Positions 55,863 through 64,000 of a stretch of 64,000 nucleotides of DNA are shown here, piece after piece (the first letter of the stretch is position 1; the number at the start of each line of letters is the position of its first letter). The stretch spans positions 18,099,793 through 18,163,792 of the forward strand of contig JAYGXS010000007.1 in assembly GCA_036362985.1 (NCBI GenBank), read 5' to 3'. The position numbers and the translations under genes are program-made. Below the pieces are notes generated by a model. That model saw nothing but the letters and a program-made list of their open reading frames with translations, was not told the origin of the DNA and made no database searches. This DNA comes from Ligula intestinalis. Taxonomy: Eukaryota > Platyhelminthes > Cestoda > Diphyllobothriidea > Diphyllobothriidae.

Positions 55863-56475
55863 CTAGAGGGGGGAAGAAGAAAAGCAAAAGTAACCTTTTA
55901 AAAACGATGAATTTGGAAAACGTGTAAAAGGATGCAATTGGGTATGTGGATCCGATATGCGACAGGAATTATAATTGCCGAAGTTGGACTATGTTCAACC
56001 TTCGTGTTAACACAACCGATGTCTATGAAAAGTAGTAAAACGACAACTGCTTACTACTTCGACATAACCAGGTAGTTATTCAAATTAAATACGGCTGCGG
56101 CAGACCAGGCCCTTGCATCTGTATAACGATGTGAAGTGGCTGATAGGAAACAAATAAACCATTAATTATTGCCAAAAGCAAACGAGGGGGTTAGACTGAA
56201 TGAGAGGGCAGCGGAAGATAAACAGATAAGACCCTTGCTTGAAGATGCGAAGGTAGAGCCACAAGGTGAATTAATATATATACAAAGCGCGTGAACTCAC
56301 AGTGACATTAACTAATGGAAAACGAGTCCCAGTTATTCCTAGGTAGCCTGTTAATATCGAACAAAACAGTAGGACCCTACATAAGGAAATATTACCACTG
56401 ACCTGCGGAATGGTAGAAGTGCAACTTGGACAGCAGTGGCCTGGACTAAAAAACTCCAACCCCTCAACACATTGC
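55863..56475. other. Intronic sequence, unassigned
   Basis: AT-rich, no exon or recognisable repeat found between UBR4 exon 3 and the Penelope-end relics. Confidence 0.4.
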
Positions 56476-56650
56476 TGATAGATGCGAATAAGCGGACGCC
56501 AGGAAGCGATCACTAGAACAAGATCTGCGATTGTTTCTGAGATTATGGTTTTGAGCAAAAATTTGGAATGTTAGGCTTATAAACTTCTTGTGTCAGCAAT
56601 CACATCTTTTCCATCTGAACTGCTTTCTCGAACTTGTGGTGAACGGCCAC
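56476..56650. mobile_element. Penelope-like 3' end relic, inverted pair
   Basis: The left part GGAAGCGATCACTAGAACAAG (about 56499-56522) is in minus orientation, like 4613-4640. The right part (about 56560-56640) has GTTAGGCTTATAAACTTCTT and TCAGCAATCACATCTTTTCC in plus orientation. Two element ends thus lie back to back, as at 34131-34800 but more decayed. Confidence 0.5.
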
Positions 56651-57170
56651 AATGCCTGTCACCCTTCGTTCTCCAAAGCCCGTTCTCCCAAAGTCATGCG
56701 TCGTCACAACCAATAGTTCCAATGCTTTCTTGCCCTAGCATCCCCGTCCCCTGAGGCTTGACCTCGCAGCTGCTTCTGGCTAACCTGTAACAGCTGCACC
56801 ACCGTCCCCTGATATTTGGCGTTCCACCGATCCCCACAATTGACCTCAGCTTATTCAGGCACGCACACACATGCGCATACAGGCACGTCCAAATAAGCAC
56901 ATTTGACCAAGGACCACTTGACTACGCCAACCCTCGGTCGGCGCAGCATAAACCTTTGCAGGTGACATACCCTCGGGCAATGGCAACACACCAATAACAG
57001 AACACTTGAACCTGCTCAGAAATCCCACTTAAGCAGCTGCCGCTCCCAGGCCTGGCTGGACGCAGTCAACATTAGCTCAGGCGTTGCCAGTGGACATTGC
57101 CGCCTGGGACAGCAATAGGGAGCTCTGCATACAATAAATCACTCCTTCTGGTGACTTCTGGATTTTACTT
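56651..57170. other. C-rich intronic repeat-like block
   Basis: Base composition (pyrimidine-rich, few open frames) differs from the surrounding AT-rich intron, and the block ends GCATACAATAAATCAC, like the 3' part of a retroelement. No protein or paired terminal repeat found, so the class is unknown. Confidence 0.3.
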
Positions 57171-57439
57171 TCCACCTGGGATTCGACCCAATGATTTTAA
57201 TGCTCTAAGTGCAACCATTACTTAGACTGGTACAAACTCGCCTGTTCGCTTCTGTCAGAAATTCGTTTGAGTACAAAGCGCTCCCATCGGTTTGACGGTA
57301 AGAAACAGTTATTCTTCATTAGAGTCACCTAACTGTGCGCATACTCGGTTTTTGCTTAAGTGTCTGGACAAGAATGTGTTTCATGCGAAGGTCTGGTTAA
57401 TACAAAGCTGGCGAGACGCACAGTACTTTAGAGCCTTAG

Positions 57440-57530
57440 TTGCCACTTACTCTGATGATGAGTTCAAGCAAGAACCCAAAAAGTCAGGCCGATAAACTAT
57501 TTTTTTAACGATCGCACCTTTAACCAATTA
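57440..57530 (+). other. Hammerhead-like motif in a Penelope-type end
   Basis: CTGATGA (57452-57458), stem TGAGTTC/GAACCCA with a short loop, AAAA, GTC (57483-57485), AGGCCGATAAACTA, then GCGATCGCACC-like tail. The core layout CUGAUGA - hairpin - (G)AAA - GUC is kept, with the G before AAA changed. Confidence 0.5.
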
Positions 57531-57978
57531 TGACAGCATCAAAAGTCAGACATAGGATAATTTTCAGTAATTATGCGTTGAGTCACGGGGCCCCCTTAAC
57601 CAGAAGTAAAACTCCTCGACTCCTATCAGGTTAGTCAAATTAGATGGATGGAGAAGAGCGGTGAAAAGTAGGCCCGGAAGAGTTTTCTATGCTGACGGAT
57701 ATCGGAACTCGTTCGACTGCGCAGTCCTCACCAGTGGGGTGGAGAACGGAAACGGTAATACTCTAAAAGCCGAAATTCACAATAGACTAGCCGCAGCGTC
57801 CACTTCCCATCGGTGACGCAGGTCACACATCTGGTCCAGTTACCGGCAGACTATTTTAGTTGTTTTCATATTATAAAAATAAAGCGCATCTCTCTCTATC
57901 AGTCTCAAAGAGTATGTATTTAATTAAAACAGGAATAGCAACATACTAGTCTAGGTTAGGCATTTAGAACGGACTTAC

Positions 57979-58111
57979 TTAGGTGAAGTTGCGAAGAGCT
58001 GGAGGTTCCCATCAGAAGTCAACTGAAGGGTGAATGACCTGGCCTTCAAATCGAATGTTCCCGGCCAAAAACGAGTTGTCGAATCGATTACAAAAGACGG
58101 CGTTCTAGATT
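57979..58111 (-). CDS. UBR4: UBR4 exon 2 of window
   Basis: Short exon, 133 nt, with acceptor TTTCTTAAG and a consensus donor GTAAGT. It encodes a strand-rich segment ending FTLQLTSDGNLQLFATSP, which I align with the human UBR4 propeller blade MILLCEDGSLRIYMANVE. The phase is 2 nt in and 2 nt out, fitting both neighbours exactly. It is interrupted in phase and so too short to stand out as a long open frame. The intron to the next exon (55863-57978) holds PLE-end relics. Confidence 0.82.
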
Positions 58112-59060
58112 CTTAAGAAACAAAAAGTTGGAAGAAATCAAGATGGGAATTAATGCAGTGATTTGTATAACCCTGCCGTAAATGAGAATAGGCCACGTTT
58201 TAAAGGAGCACAAGCAAAACTGTTATTCTTAGAAATGATTTGACCAGCATGTTCCAAGCTGCCAATTTTCCTGTTGCAAATCCAGGCGAATTGGGAAGAC
58301 CTGGCGAGGTGTTGCTGATTATTGCACAAAGAAATACCCAGTAGATAGACCACCTGTAAATAAGAATTGTGAGAACGTGGTGCTGATCAAACATAATCCA
58401 AATGACCCATTAGACTATCAAGGAATGGTAAAACGCATGCAGCTAAATTACCATCAACGATGCCCTAATATACACTAGATTGCCTACCTCATAAAATGTT
58501 GAGAGCAAAATTGGAGGTCGCTTGTTTTGCTCATAAAATTGACTTGAGGAGCAAAATGTTGTTCAGTAGAAAAGAGTTCAAATTAGATCAGTATACTGCA
58601 GTAAAATAGGCACAAAAGTTTCTCGATATCCAAGTAATTTCCTACGCTATTTAACGCTGCAAACTAAAACTTTATGTTCACGCTTATAGTACTAGAAATA
58701 ATTAATACAGGCCAGAAAAAATTTAACCACATCCTTTACGAGAACGGACAGTTTTGTTTTGCGTTCATGTAAACCATGTGAATGCAAGTGTAAGAAATCG
58801 CATGATTTTTGAGAAGAGTGGGTTTAAAAAATGTGTTTTGCAAATCTGCAATTCATTTTACCACATCAAAAACAAGGACCGTAAACAAGCATATATATGA
58901 ACAGCCGCAAGATGTGGTCACGTTTTTTTGTCAAATCGTACGCAAAAGATGCCAAAACAATTAAATATCTGCGACCGCGGGTTCGAACATCGGACGGTGC
59001 ACTACCCGGAGTAGGGTATAGCTGGCTGATGACAACTTATAATTCAAACACGAAACATAC
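58112..59060. other. Intron between UBR4 exons 1 and 2
   Basis: Nothing recognised. The flanking split codon (A|AA) closes exactly, so an open frame at about 58150-58353 on the minus strand is not needed and is not called. Confidence 0.5.
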
Positions 59061-59518
59061 TGCCAGAAGAGCTATCCTTAGTTTCCTTCGAGTCCGCAAC
59101 AGAGCTAACATTTGGATGACTGCATTCAGGGGCGCCAGCGCTATGATTGGCCGCGTCAAACAGTGGCAGCAGCTGCTGGCCAGTCACCGGCATCGGTTGG
59201 ATCCAAACGCGGTCCGGCTCGACAGCTATGAGGACGTGTCGCTGCAGGGGCCTGCCGTGCGCCGGCTCAACAGTGGTTGCAGTCAAGAGGCCGGGATGAC
59301 CGCGTACTTCGCTCCAGTTGGTGAGTGGACCGCTCCAAGGCAGAAGATCGGATGAAGTGGCGCTGGCGGCAGCGGAGCTCGGCTTGTTGGCCACATATGT
59401 CGCCGCGCCAAGAGAGTCCGCTGTGGGGGCAGACGCAGCAGCCTCGACGAGGTGCATAAGGGCCGAGGTGAGAGGCTCCTGGCCAGACATTTCTACCAAC
59501 TTGAGCAGGGATTCGGAA
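59061..59518 (-). CDS. UBR4: UBR4 exon 1 of window (beta-propeller-like end)
   Basis: First recognisable coding exon of the minus-strand host gene; upstream exons lie to the right or beyond the window. Acceptor ...TTTTTCACGCAG ends at 59519 and donor GTATGT starts at 59060. It enters with one nucleotide completing a codon and leaves in phase 1. The protein carries VLIAVEPDRVWIQPMPV followed by PLFDAANHSA. From memory of the family these match the human UBR4 block VMMVKPDTFLVQEIKVLP and the DMVAIRHTA segment after it. UBR4 is a giant cytosolic N-recognin-type E3 ubiquitin ligase. The last codon is split A|AA with the next exon, which restores a lysine. The 5' boundary is slightly less certain because the flanking exon was not found. 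Confidence 0.8.
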
Positions 59519-60900
59519 CTGCGTGAAAAATAGAAACACAGCAGTTCGAAGGGATACATGACTCTGTTGATTAAATCACATCAATTGAACAAGAAGCCAG
59601 CTAGTTCAATTTCGTGATTGGTGCCAGAGGGACATCAACACCCGGCCGGCAAGGTTTTTATCCCAATCTCCAGTCCTCTGCCTACCCGGGTCAGGCCCAC
59701 AAATGGTATGATTTCGCGCGATCTGCATGGTATGAATTGCCCCATACAACTTTTGGTTGACGCGGACAAGTACTGTCCCGGGGCGCAGGGTTGATTAGCA
59801 CGGCGACCACTTTCTCGCTTTTCTGCAGCACACTAATGACCCTCTAAAGTCGGGCAAAAGTCAAGAAAAACGATGAACAAGAGCGCAGTGAATGAGTACG
59901 GCAGCCCCGACATTTCCGCCGTGCGCCCCGCGAAGTGAATGCAGCTCAAAAGATTAGCTAGGCATCCAATACACACACTCACTCTCTCTCTTACTTCATC
60001 TGCACGGATCTGATGGCAAGAACGTCAACAAAAACCGAAAGTTTTCAGCGAGAGATGAAGTCAAAAAGTCACACTGACAGCACTGGGTGAGTAGAAGGCA
60101 AGACCAGGAATGCTTACGGCGTTTTTGCTAATGAGGGGAGTCAATAACAGTACATTGTTCAAGCAAGGGAGGTCAGACATACAAATAGCATGATTTCGCC
60201 CAATTGGCATGCATTGTATTTCTCCAATACAATTTTCTATCGATCCATGCAGTTTTCCGCAATCATGGCGACAGGAAAACCTTTGCAAGTGATATCGAAC
60301 ATTGCGGTTTCAAGGATGCAATGTTGACGAGCACATCGATTGGATAAGAGTAAGGGATAAAGATACAACATTACAGTACACACACACACACTTTCTCTCT
60401 CTCTCCTTTTATCTCTCCCTCTCTCTCACACACACACTAGGCACTCTAGTGTCCGGATGGACAAGATCGCAGTGATTGACACCATATCTATACCTACAAC
60501 ACGCGAGCTGCGCTCCATTCGCAAAAAAATACCACCTGCAGGAAAGGAGGGTTATCCGTTAGCCAAGCTGCAGGCTACCGGGCGCGTCCACGGGTGGTGG
60601 ATAGTGGCGCGGCCTTCAGTGAAGGTAAGCTGCGAAATAAGCAGGCTCCCGGTTCTGGCGAATAAGCAGTCGCTGACGCAGCAGCGACAGTGTTACCAGG
60701 GCGCGGTGGGCTGAGGTCTGGCGCACCGACTGCCTTATAAAATGCGGCAAGTCCCAATGACGACACTGTGACATGGCGAACGTGAACAGCCATTAAATAT
60801 GTTTGCTTGCCACCAACACCACTGCCTTGTGGTTAGGATCTTGAGCCAAAGTGCTAGAGGAGACAACCGCGAACAAAGAATCCGAGCGGCCGTTGGGGAC
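59519..60900. other. Intron sequence right of UBR4 exon 1, unassigned
   Basis: Contains a CA/CT microsatellite at about 60378-60440 and a GC-richer stretch at 60575-60793 that is open on both strands (see findings). No exon is called because no phase-2 donor was found. Confidence 0.35.
60378..60440. repeat. (CA)n/(CT)n microsatellite
   Basis: Mixed CA and CT dinucleotide runs, starting ACACACACACACAC and ending CTCTCTCACACACACAC. Confidence 0.9.
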
Positions 60901-60989
60901 CGGCTGCATTCAAATTGCCCAAGAAACCTCATGACATGTTTACTTACGATACTACGACCAATGCTACGGCGTCCGCGGGAACCGACGCG

Positions 60990-62140
60990 CTCCGCAACCT
61001 TTGTCCGGTGGTGCGGGCGAATAATATACAAGCTAGACTGCTAAACACAAACCGGATTCTTGTTGTTGGATGCTGGAATTTAGGAACATTTCTGGAACCT
61101 GGTACTCAAAGTCTGAAAGCGCACAGTCTCCATGAATATTATGTGGATGTTTGTTGCCTGTCAGAAGTCCACATTCCCGATTCAGTCGCCCGACAAATCA
61201 AAATTCCGGCGGCAGATTCCTATCTCACCTTGTATCACAATGGTCCGAGTGACTCAACTGGTAGAGACGGTGTGGCTATTGCCCTCGCGGAAGAAGCTAA
61301 CCGTGCACTACTGGCATGGGAACCAGTTAACGACCAAATGGCCTATGTTCGACTAAAAGGCCATTTTACGAACATCTCGGTCGTAACTGTGTATTCACCT
61401 ACGCCGGCGGCTGAACAGCAAGAGAAAGAAAATTTCTACTCGCAGCTGCAGGAGCTAGTCGAACGACTCTCTCACCGAGATCTGCTAATTGTTGCCGGAA
61501 ACTGGAATGGCCGGACCGGGCCCGGTGACACGACAAACAGCCATCCTTCTTGGTCATTGTGGGCTTGGCTGTCGAACGTAAAATGGTGAGAGAATGCTGC
61601 AGTTTGCTGAACAGAACCGACAGTTTGTTACCAACACATGCTTTCAGCATCGTCACAAACATCTACTGACCTGGTATTCGAACGACGGCCATACCACCAG
61701 TCAGATCGACTACATTCTAGTTGGTTCATGGTTTCGCAGCTGGGTCCACGATAGCAGGTCGATGCGAGGTGCCGAAACTGGTAACGTCCACGGGTCAGAC
61801 CATGCCCTCGTTCCCACGCGCCTAAAGGTTCACCTCTCATCTGCACCCAAACTGCCACGTGCGAGACGCATTGACGTCGCAAAGCTCCGGCAAACCAACA
61901 CTACAGAGGCTCTGAGCACAGATATCCGGTTTCGTCTTACGACCCAGGCTGACAACGAGGGCAGTAGGAAGTGGCCATCACTGAAGACATCCATCTATGG
62001 GCAGCTGAGAAATTTCTCGGATTCACTCAGCGGCGCCGCAGTCACTGGATCAGCGGAAGAACCCTGTAGTTGTCGGCCGAGACGACTCGAGCCAGGTTCC
62101 GCCACGATGCCTCCTTCCGCCAACTTCGAAAGCTGACGGC
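60990..62140 (+). pseudogene. RTE-like endonuclease domain (broken)
   Basis: APE-type endonuclease: RILVVGCWNLGTFLEPGTQS, VDVCCLSEVHIPD (catalytic Glu), GRDGVAIALAEEANRALLAW, then LLIVAGNWNGRTG at about 61481-61519 where GDWN is usual. After a frame change come QIDYILVGSWFRSW and SDHALVPTRLK (catalytic SDH at 61795-61803). The D-to-N change in the GDxN motif would be expected to abolish nicking. Confidence 0.8.
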
Positions 62141-62204
62141 AAAGTCGGCTAGAAACGACCGGCAGAAGTACTGGTCCGGAATGGCGACTTCTATGGAGCA
62201 AGCT

Positions 62205-63950
62205 TCAAATGTTGGTGACACTCGACAATTGTACCAAATCATTCGCCAAGTTACTGGTAAGCCCTCGACACTGTGATTCTGTTCGCGATGTGAATGGAGG
62301 TTTTATTGCTGACAACTCGACCAAGGTCGATCGCTGGCGTGAACACTTCGAGCACCTCCTCAACTTTGATGAAGAACCCACCACACCCTCCCTCTCCGCT
62401 ACAGCGGAGTTTCAACTCTCTTCTGCCTACGCAAAGTCATGTGACTTCCCTTCCGAAGAAGAAGTTACCGATGCAATGCAAAGGCTACGCAACAACGAGG
62501 CGTGCGGATAGGACGGTATTCCCGCAGAAATCTACAAGTCATGTGTCGACACCCTGGCTCCTCGGCTCCATGAGGTGATTGTACAAGCGTGGCGGGACGA
62601 GGCCGTCTAGATGACTAGGGCTCAGGTATCCGTGTACCTGTCCACAAAAAGGGAGATGAGACAAGATGCGAAAACTACCGCGGCACAAGATTTTACTGCA
62701 AAGGTCTTTGCTATCGTTCTTCTCAGGCGCTTCCAGTCCGTACGCGATTCCAGAAAACGACCCAACCAAGCCGGATTCCGAGCTGGGCGTGGATGTGCGG
62801 ATCAAATATTCACATTGAGGCGCACTCTAGATTGCCGCCATAGCTAACAGAAACCGACGGCTGTTTGCTTTGTCAACATTGCCGCTGCATTCGATTCCAT
62901 CCATCGTGAGTCCCTATGGCGAATAATGGAACTGGATGGCGTGCCGACGAAACTCATTGCCATGATAAAGGCCTACTATCGGTCTACCACCGCACGAGTC
63001 CTGGTCCACAACAATCTCTCTCAATCGTTCGATATCCGGTCTGGTGACCGTCAGGGCTGCGTCCTTTCGCCCATTCTATTTAACTATGCCATCGACTGGA
63101 TTCTCGGCAAGGCCCTACATGAAGAGGACGGTGTTGAGCTTGCACCCGGACGCCGGCTAACTGATCTTGACTACGCCGATGATATTGCACTGTTAGCCTC
63201 AAGCTTTGGTGGCCTACAGTCGGTAGTGTCGCGGCTAAATGAGACCGCTATGTCGGTAGGCATGTCCATAAATTCCAGAAAGACAAAGTTGCTCTCGAGC
63301 TGCATCCCTGACCAGAATAAGGCACCCCTGGGGATTAATGGCCATCAACTTGAAGAAGTAGACAGCTTTGAATACCTCGGCGCGAGGCTGCTACCCAATG
63401 GGCAGAGGAAGGACGACATTGTCTCCCGTGTCGATGCTGCCCGCTGGGTTTTCTCAATCCTTCGAAAGCGCCTATGGATCCGACGTGACATCTCCATCGC
63501 CACGAAGATTCGTTTATACGGTGCATCCATCGGGTCAGTCCTGCTCTATGGATGTGAATGCTGGGCTGTGCGCGCTGAAGATTAGCGATGACTTAGGTTC
63601 TTTGACCACCGGTGCCTGAGGACGATCCTGTGAGTCAAGTATAGCGACTTCATCTCATATGAGACAGTCCGCATCCGCTGCGATCGTATCACGAATATAT
63701 CTCAGGCCATTCAAGAAAGGCGACTGAGGTGGTTTGGACACGTTCTCCGTCATCCGCCCCACGAGCTTTGCTATGCTGCCCTCGACCCGTCGCCGCAGCC
63801 TACCTGGAAAGGTCGAAGAAACGGGCAACTGAAGACTTGGCTCGACACCGTCCGTCAAGACACGGAAGCAGTTTTTGGACCCTCTATCTTCGGTCTCCGT
63901 CGCTGGAAAAGAGACTGGGTGGAGCTTTCCAGATCCGCTGCCGCCAATCG
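62205..63950 (+). pseudogene. RTE-like reverse transcriptase (broken)
   Basis: VTDAMQRLRNNEACG (62455-62511), stops, then FAIVLLRRFQSVRDSRKRPN, QAGFRAGRGCADQIFTLRRT. Motif A reads FVNIAAAFDS (Asp to Asn at the first catalytic position). Motif B is SGDRQGCVLSPILFNYAIDW; motif C is YADD at 63171-63182. The C-terminal RRLRWFGHVLRHPPHELCYA and GQLKTWLDTVRQDTEAVFG blocks follow after further frame changes. Inactive. Confidence 0.83.
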
Positions 63951-64000
63951 CCACGAATGAAGAGGTACCGTTCGTGACATCATTGAGGCCGGCTAGATCA

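Larger units (their letters stand above)
60915..63998 (+). mobile_element. RTE-like non-LTR retrotransposon, decayed, near full length
   Basis: Plus strand, antisense to UBR4 and upstream of its first exon seen here. It has endonuclease followed by reverse transcriptase, as in RTE-clade elements. Its RT is related to that of the element at 8140-10361 but belongs to a distinct subfamily. The 3' end falls at the window edge. Many stops and frame changes. Confidence 0.85.

Noticed and set aside
58150..58353. Minus-strand open frame between UBR4 exons 1 and 2
   Set aside because: The flanking exons share a split codon that closes exactly (A|AA), so no exon is needed; composition is not protein-like.
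1..64000. Search for CRISPR arrays, rRNA, operons, phage or toxin-antitoxin genes
   Set aside because: Nothing of the kind seen; the window is intron- and transposon-rich eukaryotic DNA.

Overview
This window looks like a eukaryotic, repeat-rich genome segment, most likely from a parasitic flatworm and plausibly a tapeworm. That assignment is inference. It rests on the mix of transposons: several Penelope-like element (PLE) relics with GIY-YIG endonuclease remnants, RTE-like and CR1-like non-LTR retrotransposons, a tRNA-derived SINE and hammerhead-ribozyme-like motifs. There are no bacterial operons, rRNA genes or CRISPR arrays. A 10-base run of N at 27776-27785 marks an assembly gap.

The only host gene I can support is one very large split gene on the minus strand, read from about 59.5 kb down to about 0.1 kb. 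I can place 24 coding exons in it. Each was bounded by GT/AG signals, and the reading phases close exactly from exon to exon: 8,387 nt, which is two partial codons plus 2,795 whole codons. The protein matches the central to C-terminal-middle part of the E3 ubiquitin ligase UBR4 (p600; Drosophila poe/pushover). Hallmark blocks appear in the expected order: the end of a beta-propeller-like region, the 'FGGKDLL' block, a poly-Asp acidic stretch, a UIM-like helix (DLALQLSL), the helical-repeat region, and a Cys-rich zinc-binding block. Both ends of the gene lie outside the window, so the UBR box and the C-terminal catalytic hemi-RING are not present here.

The introns are packed with mobile DNA in both orientations. 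From left to right: a ~600-bp repeat in two direct copies around one exon (about 1.0-1.6 and 3.0-3.5 kb); PLE pieces (1.9-2.2, 4.5-5.3, 7.0-8.1 + 10.4-10.7 kb); an RTE-like element inserted into that last PLE with an 11-bp target duplication (8140-10361); a CR1-like element (14.3-18.4 kb, minus) carrying a 94-bp hairpin insertion; a second PLE family (19.6-20.3 kb); a nearly complete CR1-like element (24.1-27.8 kb, minus); a PLE 3' end with an inverted mate (34.1-34.8 kb); a third CR1-like element (35.1-39.5 kb, plus) split by a jockey-like element; PLE-end relics with hammerhead-like cores (43.8-44.1, 53.2, 56.5, 57.4 kb); a decayed hAT transposon (51.2-52.6 kb); and a decayed RTE-like element at the right edge (60.9-64.0 kb). 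A tRNA-derived SINE family has at least three copies (19.4, 29.1, 46.5 kb).

I see no new defence-like or metabolic gene system. The parts most worth following up are the hammerhead-like motifs, the SINE family, the nested insertions with target duplications, and the UBR4 gene model, including a 58-nt micro-exon inferred from phase logic.
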